From Pomacea canaliculata (taxonomy: Eukaryota; Mollusca; Gastropoda; Architaenioglossa; Ampullariidae): 64,000 nucleotides of DNA. Positions 49,811 to 61,825 of the stretch are shown one piece after another. Location: positions 34,172,338 to 34,236,337 of the forward strand of contig NC_037594.1 in NCBI RefSeq assembly GCF_003073045.1. Reading direction: 5' to 3'. The stretch's first letter is position 1; each line of letters starts with the position of its first letter. The translations under genes were made by a program, and so were the position numbers. The notes under the pieces are model-generated. The model was not told where the DNA came from. It saw only the letters and a list, made by a program, of their open reading frames with translations, and searched no databases.

Positions 49811-52570
49811 AACAAGAACTATGAAATTATACAATTCATGATGTAATGGCGGAAGGCAACCTTTCCTAAAACCCAAAACAACTGGGACAATGCTTTAAAA
49901 TTTAAATATGTTAATTTAGATTTCAGCTTTCAGGCACACGCGGTGATCACCAGAATAATTTTTTTTTTTTTTTTACGCGTTGCTCAGTACATGGTCATAC
50001 CAAAGTTTCGTGGTTTTAACGGTCCAGGGAATAAATGAAAAGATTTCGCTTAGCGCGGATGTCTAGGTCGCTTACATCACGCTCCGAATGTTTCCCAAAT
50101 TGTTCCTTTCTCTGGACGGTTAGGGGAAAGAAAAGATCAAAGAGCCGGCTGATTTGCCGCAATGAAACACCTCAAGCGAGACGACCATACCACGAGGCGT
50201 ACTTACCGCCCTTTGAGACATGCCCGAGTTGCGAGCCTTGGTAGTCGCTGCGTCCGGCTGCAGTATTCTCATCGCCCAGCAGTTCCCTGCGGACCAGCAT
50301 AACAACCATTCGGCAGCTGGTACCAGTCAATGGAAGACTGAATAAATTAATGAATAAGACGACCAACTCGCATACTGATTCGAGCTTTCGTCTTGATTTG
50401 ATCTACTTTTTTTTTTTTTTATTGCTTTTCTTTTCCTGTAAGAGCAACATCATCCATTTTACAATCATCTCAGGGTTGTTTATTTCCTCAGGCCTGACCT
50501 CTTTCCTGTTGGTCTGGCGAGAAGAGGGTTGAGATTAACAGCATCAGCGGCGTAGTGCAGAATGCACCAGCACACCACACCAGTAGTAGTAGGCTACTGA
50601 GTAGTGTGTAGTCAAAAAATATTTCTCCCTTTATTCATCTTTCCTGCCTTTGCGTCATGATCATTGCCAAGAAAATTGTCAGCTGCCATGGCCATATATT
50701 AATGTAATTTTTCACTCTAACATTTTTTTTTCAAAAGCATTCTGTTTCATGCTTTAAGAACTGAGCATTCCTTCGTGTGTATGCAAGTGCGTGTAAGGTA
50801 GAAAGGGAGATTACTGGACCTTTGGATGTTGCACTAATAAATAAAGAAGAAAAATGAAGACAGAAGAATAGATAATGGGAAGAAGTGAAGGAAAGATAAC
50901 TATGAAGTAAGGAGAGGAGGGAATAGTGAAGGAGACAAAGTAGATGTTATGTCCAGATGGAGTGAAAGAAAGAAAGAAGAAGCAAGCTTTGTTTTCTCTG
51001 ATCATAAGGTTGTCAACACGATGTCAGCTTAACACTGTTTCGGTTGTTGCAGCGCCTATCGGAGGGCCCGGGGCTCAGTGAAATGGCCCGTCAAGAAAAC
51101 TGTTGTGTCTCGCTGAGACAGAGAAGGAAGGTTTATGACACCCCAAAAACTCCAGTCATGATGAAAAGCTTCAAGACACGCGTAAGAAGGAAGACTATCA
51201 AAAACAGCGAACGAAGAAGCACGGACTAAACGAGAAAAAAAAAGTACTCTACGAAAATGAGAGGACGGGAGAAGGGTGGGGATGGGGGATGAAAGTCAGG
51301 AGAGAGAAAGAAAGAGAAAGAGTTGGCCATTGTACTGGAAGCGAACGAGAGAGAACAAGAGATATGTTGGAGGTCCGCCTGCCTGCCTGCCACACAGCAG
51401 CAACAGCAGCAACAGCAGCCACTACAGCAGATGCTGCAACTCCTGGTTGGTCGGACAGACGCACACAGCGTCGGTTAAACCGAGATTTTACACTTTTCAA
51501 CACGAGGCACAGCAGCCCTATAGTGCGCCCAGAATCTTCGATCCCGCATTTGGTAAGTATTGTTATCTTCTAGTTATTCTTAAACACTTTTTCCCCCCCG
51601 AGAACATTCCGGAAAATACTAAAACGGAATTACAAGTGAAAAACTAAATGTCAACATAAATTATTGCATGCTTGTTATATTGAAGTGGTTGAAGCATGAC
51701 AGATGAGGGTGGCATAAATACAAAAGTTTGACTTCTGGACTTATTATCATCACCTCATTGACGGCCATCAGAAAAACTACACACATCGTTGGTTAAAAGT
51801 TAAATACCTCAATGAAAGATAAATGAAAGCGAATGTCATGCAAAAGAACTCATAACCTTAAATAAAAAGGATAATATAACTGCGTAAATAAAAATACACG
51901 TACAATAACAATTTTCATTTATGATGCACACCTTATTTTCCAAAAAATTTGCGAGATTCCGATAAGCGGTTACCGTGAATGCGTATTTGGCTAAACATTA
52001 ACATCAAAACTCATTATCATGAGTTGAACTTTGATATGAGCACAATAATTCTAGAACCTGTACCTAAGATAAAGCAAACGAGAAAGAGGATCTGATTGAA
52101 AGACTGAGTTATTTACCTTCATTAATTTACTCATTGCTGAGCTTTAAAAGTTTAAAATGTTTACTCAAGCCGAAAAATTTAGACACCTGTAGTGAAGAAG
52201 ATGCTTCCTGTGATTAACATGGTGTTTGCAAGAAAAAAAACAGATGCACACAGTTTTTTTTTTATATCTGAGATTTAGTTTCACGGCCAGTTTTAGCCTC
52301 ATGTGAAAATGTGGGAACCTGCTGGTTATTAGGTCTGGCGAGGAGTTTTACTGTCTTCCAGCGAAATTATGTCTGAAGCCTTTTAGCTCTGTTCTCAAGA
52401 ACCGATTAATTAAATTTTATTGCCAGCTAATGGCGTTTGAAGGAATGGAGACTGTGTTCGTCCAAAATATTTTTGGCAATATAATGCGTAAAGCAACTCA
52501 CAAAAACAGTCATTAGGCGTCTCTGAGGGACTAAAAGAGTGGAAACCTTAAGAATGGACACAAATACAGG

Positions 52571-52680
<110 letters not shown>

Positions 52681-53704
52681 GCACGCACGCACGGAGAGAA
52701 TAAAATAAAGTCACATCATTTAAAGAACGACAACACGATTTCAATAATTTGAAAAGAAATTATCGAATTAAAAAAAAGAACAACAAGAATACGAGGAAAA
52801 TTAAGAGTCCTAAAATAATCATAATGATATTAGGTCTTTCACAATTTAAGTTCAAGCAGAGTACAGTGTAAAAGAAGAGTGAGCCAGGTTAAAAAAAAGT
52901 GAGAGGGAAGATAGATGCAAACATCTCAAACACCTCGTAAACACACACCGCGGGAAACCAAGAGGAGGAAGAAGCTGAAAGAGAGAGAGATAGGGGTAGG
53001 AGAAGAGGAGAAGGAGTAACAAGACAGCAAAGTCAGTGAAATAGCTTCTAGCCATTTGAGTTACTGCTCATAGCCTGGAGTTTCCTGGAATCTTTGACTC
53101 AAAACAACACCTAGTGGTGTGTGTAGCCACCCTCAACATTTTGTAAATAAAATGTGAGAAACTATTAGCAGGCTGACAAAAGTGTTTGTACATACACACA
53201 TATATGTATATGCAGCTGCTTTATCAGCCTGAAAAAAAAAATACAAAGGAAGAAAATATAAAGGTCAGAAAACAATTAAATTTCCGAGAATTTTTGCCAC
53301 GAATTTATTGTGTAATCTGCATGCATGTATTGCTGTGCCACATCTTAACGATATTTACATTCGCTGTGTTTCTGATTTCTTGTTTTGATAGGAAGAATGA
53401 GTTATTTAAAATTGGATCAGGGCTTCACCAAAAAGATATCTCTGAAATGTTACAAAAGGGTCCTAGTACAGAAACCCAACTTTCTTGTGGTGAGAGGAAT
53501 TACGTCCACGTCAAACGAGGAAATAAAATATTTCTTTCCCTCCTGTGATTTGTTTCGACATTTGTTTTGTCCCCCGAGGACGAGATTGCATCACACATGA
53601 GAAAATGAAGAGGTCTTGCACGGAAAGCCCGTAGATACGACTTGTTCTTGTCAGGTAGCACGAAAGAGACTACTTAATTGATGATGAGTATTTCAAGAGT
53701 ATCT

Positions 53705-53890
53705 CGGAAATCGGATAACCGAGTGGTTAGGGCATTGGCGCCCAAACCTGAGGGCAGATTGGTTCGATACCCATGTGGCGCAAGCGATCTCTCCCATTTC
53801 GATTTAGCTGTCTGTACTGCGTACCCGAGTCCATAAAAGGTTGGAGAAAGGAAAATCTCGAGAGAAAGATGGACACCGCCCTCACAGAAG
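53705..53890 (+). repeat. tRNA-Ser-like SINE
   Basis: AACCGAGTGGTTAGGGC (about 53718-53732) matches a type II tRNA A-box region, and GGTTCGATACCC (53761-53772) the B-box at about the right spacing. The anticodon and acceptor stems do not pair, so this is a SINE head with an unrelated body, not a tRNA gene. Confidence 0.6.
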
Positions 53891-55197
53891 TGTGATCTGT
53901 AATACCTCAATCCTAAACGGCCGATAAAAGTTACAACTTCTATCTTTTTTACTATTCAATAGATATGTAGACTTTGTTCATCGTGAATGATGTGAAAGAG
54001 ATATATTTTCGAAGGGTTAGAGGAAATATGGAGGTCCACGTTAGAGTACACACTCACACACAGGAAAGCCACCATTTAAATGCTCGTTTGTGTAAAAACC
54101 AACTGTAAACTCTGGCATGGCAAACATAATTTCATGGCAGCTGACTGGAAATGTATGATCAGCAGCATACAACTAATCTGTGTTGCACAGAATACACTAT
54201 TTAAACAATAAATGTGCAACTACAGCACAGGGTGGGTTGGCCTCAACATGGACAACATTCGTGTTGTTCTACAACTTGAGATGGAGAGAGCGGCGATCAC
54301 AGCAGACTGTAGGCACGGAGGGGTCTCTGCTGTACTTTGTTGGCCTCCATCAAAGCTTCTCTGTTGTGAACAGGGCAGGTCTCCATTTCCTCCACCCCTT
54401 CGTCCCTGATGTGTCTGGTCTGGTGTGAAGTTGGAGGCAATGCTTCACGCTTTTGCTTCGATAAAAGCTCTCGCGCGTATGTCAGGGCTTGATACAGCGA
54501 ATGCTCTGGGTTACAAAAAAATAAAATAAAAAAAAAACAAACAAAAAAAACCCCCAACCAACAAACAAAAAACAGAGTACTGGGGGGCCACGAAGGTCGC
54601 TAATTTACTTAACACTCATCTCAGTATTTAAGGATGGTGAAAGAAATAAAAGAAAACATCAGGAAAAGACGGAAGAACAATGGATTACATGGAAGTGGCA
54701 TCGGCACACAAATTCTCTCTCTCTCCTTTACCGTGTCGAGGTTTTCTTTTTTCCTATCTCATCTGGCACTTCTTTAACAGTAGTTTGATTGTGTATGGTT
54801 TATTCTCGTCTTTGCACTGTAGGTATTTTTTTCTATTTTTTTTTTTTATTGTTGTCTGTATTATTTTGATGTTCTGACAATAGCGAAGTCTGTTGCCCTG
54901 TGCAGCACTCGTCATAGCCGGGAAAGGAGTGGTGTCGTCACCATAAATAATAAATAAAAAGTATACGAAAGTGTGACACAACAAGCAGCTCAGGCAGACA
55001 TGTGAATCATCCACTTAAAAAAATTGTTTTGCTTTATTTTTTACCTTCTCATTAAGCTGTCAGAGTTGTTTGCTCCTGTCGTTCCGACCACGTGCTATGG
55101 AGTTATTGCCCATGGTTATCAGATCGCCCCTGTCAATAGTCTGTCTTGGAGGTGATATGGAGGAGGAGCGGGGTTGTTGATTTACGACCCAGGCGTT

Positions 55198-55390
55198 CGT
55201 TTCCCGCAGAGTTTCCTAGTGGTTACCGCAGTGAGTTGTGGAGCAGAAAGTTGCTGGGTCGAGGTGGCGGGAGGATACCCCAGGAGGAGAAATATCCACC
55301 CAGCAGCTGTCCACCAAAATAGTAATTGAGTTATCATACGGCGGCGGAAGGAGAGGGCTGGGTTCCGCCTTACACTGTGAACCACTTTTG
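55198..55390 (+). repeat. tRNA-derived SINE-like element
   Basis: CCTAGTGGTTACCGCAGT (about 55217) is an A-box-like start, and TTGCTGGGTCGAGG (about 55252) a decayed B-box. The body carries CCACCCAGCAGCTG and GGCTGGGTTCCGCC. Confidence 0.5.
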
Positions 55391-55597
55391 TAGGCTAGAA
55401 ACATCTCAACACTTTTTCCTACCTAGGTAATGTAATGTTTCTGTGACAAGTAATGTAATGTTTCTGACATCTTGTATCCTCCGAGTCGTGACTTATTCTC
55501 TCATATTTCGGGAATAAATAGTGAGCTAATCCCAGTCATCTGAAATGCTTAGACTCCAGTCGGTCTTTAAAAGTTACTAGGCACGGTGGGGCATCGT

Positions 55598-55618
55598 TAG
55601 ATGGGAGACTGTCCTGGG
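55598..55618 (+). repeat. 5S-rRNA-like segment, possibly SINE3-type
   Basis: TTAGATGGGAGACTGTCC and the following TGGG resemble the conserved 5S rRNA internal-promoter end (TTGGATGGGAGACCGCCTGG). The rest of a 5S gene is not visible, so it may be a 5S-derived repeat fragment or chance. Confidence 0.25.
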
Positions 55619-56204
55619 CCAGCAGCTGTGAACCATAGACAGACTGTGGTTAGTTTTCTTCCAATGCCAGTCCCGCTGGTTCGAGGCCTACTCTGTCCTG
55701 TCGCTGGAAAATTCTGCGTGTCCGCCTAGCATCTCTCCAGCAGAACTGGCCATCTGATTGAGCAGAGAAGGTACAGACGGCAGCTCTATCAACTGTCTAT
55801 TCCATTCCATCTTTCATGAAAAAATTGCCTGCAATGAAGCTTGCATATGATTAATGTATGAGCCACATAGCTGACTCTCAAAGAAGCCTGGGATGCCCCG
55901 GCGTCTGTTTTCATGTTTGAAATAGTACAACCGCCATCTCTTTTTAAAGAACTTTTCCGAGCTCTCAAACTCCTTTGTCAAACCTGCTACATATTAAATC
56001 CTTGTGCAGAAGTTCCACTGGACAGGAATTCGCTCCATCTGTTGTTGAGGTCTTATATATACCCCTCAAGGCCTGATATACCTCTTAGACTCTTCCGAAG
56101 GTTCTTTGAGAAGCAAACCCACAGGTTTTCTCAGTCATAGTATATAGTCTTCTCATCCCTTTGCTACGTTATTTTGACCATCCTCTCTGTTCTAAGTGTC
56201 GTCA

Positions 56205-56205
56205 A

Positions 56206-56253
<48 letters not shown>
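56205..56253. repeat. (AAC)n microsatellite
   Basis: About fifteen AAC/CAA triplets without interruption. Confidence 0.95.
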
Positions 56254-58702
56254 CGATCTGAAAGGAATCTATACAAGTACCAACCTAATTTTTCATCGAT
56301 GTGACGGAATATTTCCTAAGTTAGCGACAACCTCTCCCAGGAGAGATATCGATAACTGCGTGACATAAATCTCATGCATGACTTATTTTGCAATTAATCA
56401 ACCGGCAGGGGGTCCTGAAACATTTCCGACAAGAGAGTGGAAGCGCAAGAGGTGTGTGTGAGAGAAAAGTTGGAAGGGAATTCGTCCGGCTACTTCGGTG
56501 TTCATGTTTCGCTTCGTGGACACAATGACCCATGGCTACCAAAATATCTACCATCATATTCTCTTCTTCAGTTTTGAAAAAAGCAAAAGTGAAAATGTCC
56601 AAATTCTATTTGCATAACTATTGATAGAGCTGTGGTACAAGTAGCATAGTTCACAGAAGTTCAAAGAACACCATGCAGTAAATAGGCTGTAGGTAGAACT
56701 GAACACAGTCATTCACATCCTGACTGGCTAAATATACCATACTCGCTTTTTTGCTACATTTAGCTGTCTTCTGATAGGATACTTAGGGCTTAGACGAATA
56801 TATGAAAAAAGGAGGATATTTTGGCAAAAAGATGATATTTACAGAATTACATTCGCGAAACTGGCAATAACAAGTGAAAGAAACAGCGAAACTAGAGAAG
56901 AAAAAACCTACAAAAACTTGAAGGTCGGTTTTTAAAGGGGAAGTGGGGCAAGCACTTGCAGAAAGGAAAGATGAATGCGAAGGGTTATTCTATCACTTTT
57001 GAACAGGTAAGTAAACATCACTCAGGTGTGTAGAGAGAGCTCAAATGTCCTGCACACGACTAAAAATTTCCGGGCCGGCTGAAAGACTGATGGAGGAACA
57101 AATAAAAAAACGCCCCGAGAGAACGAAGATACGGCATGGCCATGAAAAAGTCAAACGAATAACATGTTTATAATGCTCTGCTTATGGAGCTACCCAGACA
57201 GATTGATAGCTAACTCCACCAATACTCTCTCCAGCCCTCGACAAGGTTCCAGTTGGTTAATTCCTTGGCCAGCGATCCCTGTGCGGGTAGACAGGCGGGT
57301 AGACAGGCGGTAAAGCAATTCCGAGACTGATGTTCTCCGAAGTCAATTGTTTAAAGCTCATTTCTGTATCAACATAAATTGTAATAAAAAGAAAATCTGT
57401 TCACCAACAGTTAGAATTCATCGACGGGTCACCCAAGGTGGATGCGCAAACAAAAACAATGTGTCTTTAAACCTCTCGCCAACATCAAGACATTCAAGTC
57501 TGAACCCAGTAGAAGGGGGGAAAAAAAGGGCAGACTGGAGGGAAAAGCCCACGACCTTTCTCGTGTTCCGCTGCATTGACAGAGGACTGCACTGTCAAAA
57601 CAACTGCAGGTAATCTGCAGGAACACATGCGAATGCCATAATGTAAGAGGAGACCGTTTATCTGGAGACGGATGTTCTAAGGTGTTTCGCTTCAACGGGA
57701 GACCATTCTGATATACAAACACGCACCTTCATTTTTCTGCTCCTGTCTTCGTGGAGGAGAAAATTCAGCACAAGACTGAGTGTATGAATCTTGTCTGGAT
57801 GTAAGAGGTTGTGACCGGTAACCCACCGGCGGCCTGGTATGGATCCAGAGAAGCTTACAAGTGACGACAACCTTCTGAGGTATAGAGACTGAGACTTAGC
57901 CTTATAAGATGTAGAATTGCGATTGTTTGGACTCTCAGTGACATGGATGCGGTAGTATAGGAGTATGGGGGAAAAGTCAAGACCTTGAAATAGGTATATA
58001 TTTCCCTCGAAATGACAAATCATCTGTAGATGGAAGCACTTTCCTGCCAAACTAGTCAACCACAGAAAGATGTAGAGACGGCTTCGGCGCTTTGAGGCTA
58101 AAATGTTGCTGTAGAAAAAATGCCACCATGGCATTGTATTTGCTGGCTCTCTGCCTGCTTCTGATTGTGTGGTCTAGAAAGTTTGTTTACTCACAACACA
58201 CCTCCCACCACTCGCTTACATCGTTTGTGCGCTGCGAGCAGAATCTCCAGGTAGCAGAACAGCGGCAATGACATCAAAGCCTCGAGAAATTACCTTCTAC
58301 AAAAGTTTTATAAAAGACACCAGGACAGTGTGGAGAAGTTCAGAAGGAAGACAAGGTGGCTCTGCCTCTGAATCCAATGTCACACAATGCTGCTCGTGGA
58401 TGTGTCCTCAGCGAACTCAGGGGCCTGCCAGACTCCGAGTTATTATGCCCCCCATGACATAATTCATGCACCGAAAACGATTATGAATGTAGTAATAGAG
58501 GCATATGGCGAGCATTAAGATGCCATCGACATAATCGTAAGTTTCTACAACCGGTGACAGCGGTGCGAGGAGGATGCTGATGAGTGTGGCGGGATGCTGC
58601 GTACCTCGCAATCAAAAACCAACAACTGGCAGCGAAGCTCAGTGTTTATCACACCAATCCACCCTCCACTACTCGGTTACATAAAAATACAACAGCATTA
58701 CG

Positions 58703-58746
58703 GACACACACACAGACACACGGACACACGGACACACACACACACA
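58703..58746. repeat. CA-rich microsatellite with CACGGA variants
   Basis: CACACACAC units interleaved with GACACACGGACACACGG. Confidence 0.8.
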
Positions 58747-60149
58747 CCTGTTTTTCACAGGTATTATCTGAAACAAACATCCTTTTATCCTCATGTCTAT
58801 AGTAAACAGAAATAGTATCCACATGTTCGATAAACCGCCATCCTAGTATGCAGACACTGCTGATAGTAAGTTTAGCAGCCACATACTTTAGACAATTCTG
58901 TTCTTTCTTCACTGCCTTCTCCTCCACTGCCATCGATTATCGTTTGTCGCACTTTAACTATCACATTGATTATAAATGAATTTTTTTCTTATAAAGATAA
59001 TTATTTATGTCTTCCCTTTAATTGCTGGAAGTTATTGTCTTACCTGAAGTCCTGTTATGGACATTACAGGTTTCTTCCGTTTCTATCGAAAACAAATGTA
59101 AAACTAGTTTCAGATTCTGGGTTAGTATCAAATTCTGATTTTCAGGTTAAAGTAGTATGTGATAAATTACATGGATTGGTTTCACACCGAGACTGTAATC
59201 TACCTGCAAGCCATTCTGACTGGTTACCTGTCTTCTGTGTGGCGGCGACTATGTGTGTGTGAGAGAGAGCACGTGCGCTCGCCGGGGGGCGCGTTTCATG
59301 GGTTAGTGGAGCTTTGACGGGGGCACACAGGTCAGACCTTATCCACTTGACGAGCCTGTAACCACCCTTACAGTCTCCACGGATTTCAAGTCTGAGCACG
59401 ACAGCCTCAGACCAGCCCCGCAGAACACCTTGCTACGTTGTGAAAGAAAACTTGGCATCCAGCAAGGAATCGTTTGGTAAACAAGTTACCTTCGGACCGC
59501 TTTTCTGCTTGATGTTTAGTTGCTCTCTCTCTCTCTCACACTTTTTGAAAATAACATGAATCCACAGAAACACAATAAAAATATCGAAAGTGTAGGCCTC
59601 CTTCTCCCCATCGACATAAAAAAGCAAGTGAGAGAATAACTTATATAAAGAAGAAGATTTTGACGATAAAAGAATTTTCTAAAATAGAGTTTTGTGGGAA
59701 AACGACGAGTGTGGCCACTTATACAGATGTGGAGGGAGAGAGATATAAAAGCGTTAAAATGAGGAAGGCATTAGCCTTTGGAATTTTTAAAACAAATATA
59801 CCTTTTTTCAGAGAGAAAGGTGGGAGGAGCGAGAGAGAGAGAAGGTTGGTTAATGTAAAGTCGCAAAGCGATCGCTCCCTGCACCTGGCTGTGATCAAAG
59901 ACGATGGAGAGCGCTTGTGAATGAAACTTCGCCGCAGCATCTTCACCTATCCATCAATGTCCATTGCAACACCATCGACAAGTGGGCAGTTTTTGGTGTT
60001 TACAGGCGAGAAGCGTCTGCGCCCCAAGTGCGCCACAAATGATGGAAATATCTGGCACAAGAGGGGCATGTTTACTGGAAGAAAATACAGCCAAGGCTTG
60101 TGAAGCTTCTGTCAGGGAGAAGTTAGGGAGGGGGAGGGAGACGACTCAC

Positions 60150-60305
60150 CTTGTTTAGGCTGTCAATTACCGGATCCAGCTGTCTGAACTTCTTGCGGAG
60201 GGCCGCCCACCTTTGGGGGCCAAGACGTTTTGTAACGCGATGCCCTCGCCTCGGTCTCGGGACGTCGGGCGCGAGTCTTCGATGGCAACAACTGCGCACT
60301 TGCAC
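60150..60305 (-). CDS. Possible coding exon, product unknown
   Basis: GC- and CpG-rich compared with its flanks. The minus-strand frame reads basic sequence including RLGPQRWAALRKKF and RQLDPVIDSLNK, and ends at a good donor (AAG|GTGAG). I could not find a matching next exon or a certain start, and I do not recognise the protein. It could also be a CpG-rich leader exon of a non-coding RNA. Confidence 0.25.
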
Positions 60306-61413
60306 CCCGGTAGTCTGGCATCTTCAGGAATGTTTGTCAGTTGACCAACTGACCCTTTTCACGGCAGACTAGAGGTTCTGTTTCTCTTCTGCGGTCCTGC
60401 AATTATTCTGCTCTGTAAGGTGAGTTCCTTCTCGCCTTCGTGTGTGACTTTCTGTACTGTGGTCTTTGAATTGTTTCTCTCTCTGGTGTCACCTGCTGCT
60501 TTTTTTTTTTTTAATGACAGGACCTGTTTCTCAAATACAAGCTGATTTGTGGTCTTTCCAAAGCATTTGTGTGAATAAAATCAAAGAAAATTGCTTATGG
60601 AGGATACATGTATTACACATTTTTCTTTCACTAGTATAAGGTTTTCTTTGAAAGTAAACTTTATCTCATCTACAGGTAATTAATTTACAAGAAGAATGTC
60701 CCCACTCGCTTACATTTTAGAGATACATGGAATGATAAAACAGAAAATTATTTGCATCCTTCTGATCCTCAGTGTTGTTATTTTTTACTGTTTTTTCGAT
60801 CTCTAGCCAGACACCCGTCAACAAACCGTAAACCTTGAATGTAGCATTTGTGTCAGACATATCATCATGTGTGGGAGACCAGCAGTGTAGTTTGTTAAAT
60901 AAATGTTGGTACAGTAGCTCATAAACATTTAATAAATGTTAGTGTCGTTAGATAAATTATCTCAGTTATTTTTGTAAACTGCTGGTAATGCATTGCCTCA
61001 CAACTTTCCCTTTTCTTTTTTTAAAAAAAATGGCGGTGACCTGGTGAAACACTTGTTTGTCGTTGGTACTGATGATGACAGGTCTGTGATCGCTTTGGTC
61101 AATTAATCCTTCAGCAATGACGAACAATAGTTGAAACATTATTTCTTCCCTTAAGACGTGTTCCTGTCGGTGATGGCATCACACTTTATCCTTCCCTGCT
61201 GTTAGGGTCTCACTTCCGGGAATTTTCTTGAAAATATTTGTTCACTGTCCTGCCTCTGCTTCGATGTTAAGGTTCAAATACACATGCACGTAATTTTGTG
61301 TGATAGTTTACAAAGCAAATTTTCATGGTTTATCAAAGGAGAGAGCAGAGTTCTTGAAAATGTTGGATTTGGGGCTACAATTTGTCGTAGTAAATATGTG
61401 TAACATTTTCTTT

Positions 61414-61825
61414 CATCTCCTTATGACGTCACAAGCACAGGAAGTGTGTGAGGTCATTGCGAAGATTTGACGTCATTTTATCGTATGACGCACTCTGTGT
61501 GTCAGGCTTGTAAGGCTCTGTCTGTCGGAAACTGATGAAAAGACAATTTTGAATCTTTTCCATCTTTTCGTGGCAGTCGGGTGCAGCACATTCTCGAGGC
61601 ATGGTTGTCACTATGGAAACCACACGTCATAGGGTCACGTGACGGAGAACGAGACTTCGTGGAAGCAAAGAAAAGAGTCCCATGTCATTTCTCCTATTAA
61701 ACACAACATTCTACTAAAAACCTTCAACGTTTTCCACATGAACACACATATAAATAGACGAGATTCAAATGTATCCTACAATTACGCCATTCTAAGCTGT
61801 TTTATTTTATTTGCCTTTAGAATCC
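61414..61825 (-). mobile_element. Dispersed repeat with a broken THAP zinc-finger start, copy 2
   Basis: Second copy of the element at 44399-44803, about 17 kb away. The minus-strand ATG at 61602 again opens MPRECAAPDCHEK. A one-base insertion relative to copy 1 leaves the FHxFP segment in a different frame. Similarity stops abruptly at AGAATCC on one side and near ATCTCCTT on the other, giving approximate element ends. No target duplication is evident. Confidence 0.65.

Noticed and set aside
51044-51229. Exon-like stretch after a strong acceptor (GTTGTTGCAG)
   Set aside because: Short basic peptide without a partner exon or domain; cannot be separated from chance.
53705-53785. Candidate tRNA-Ser gene
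   Set aside because: A- and B-box-like parts exist, but the acceptor and anticodon stems do not pair; a SINE head fits better.
57658-58134. 158-codon minus-strand open frame
   Set aside because: Amino-acid pattern looks random, with no family feature or splice sites.
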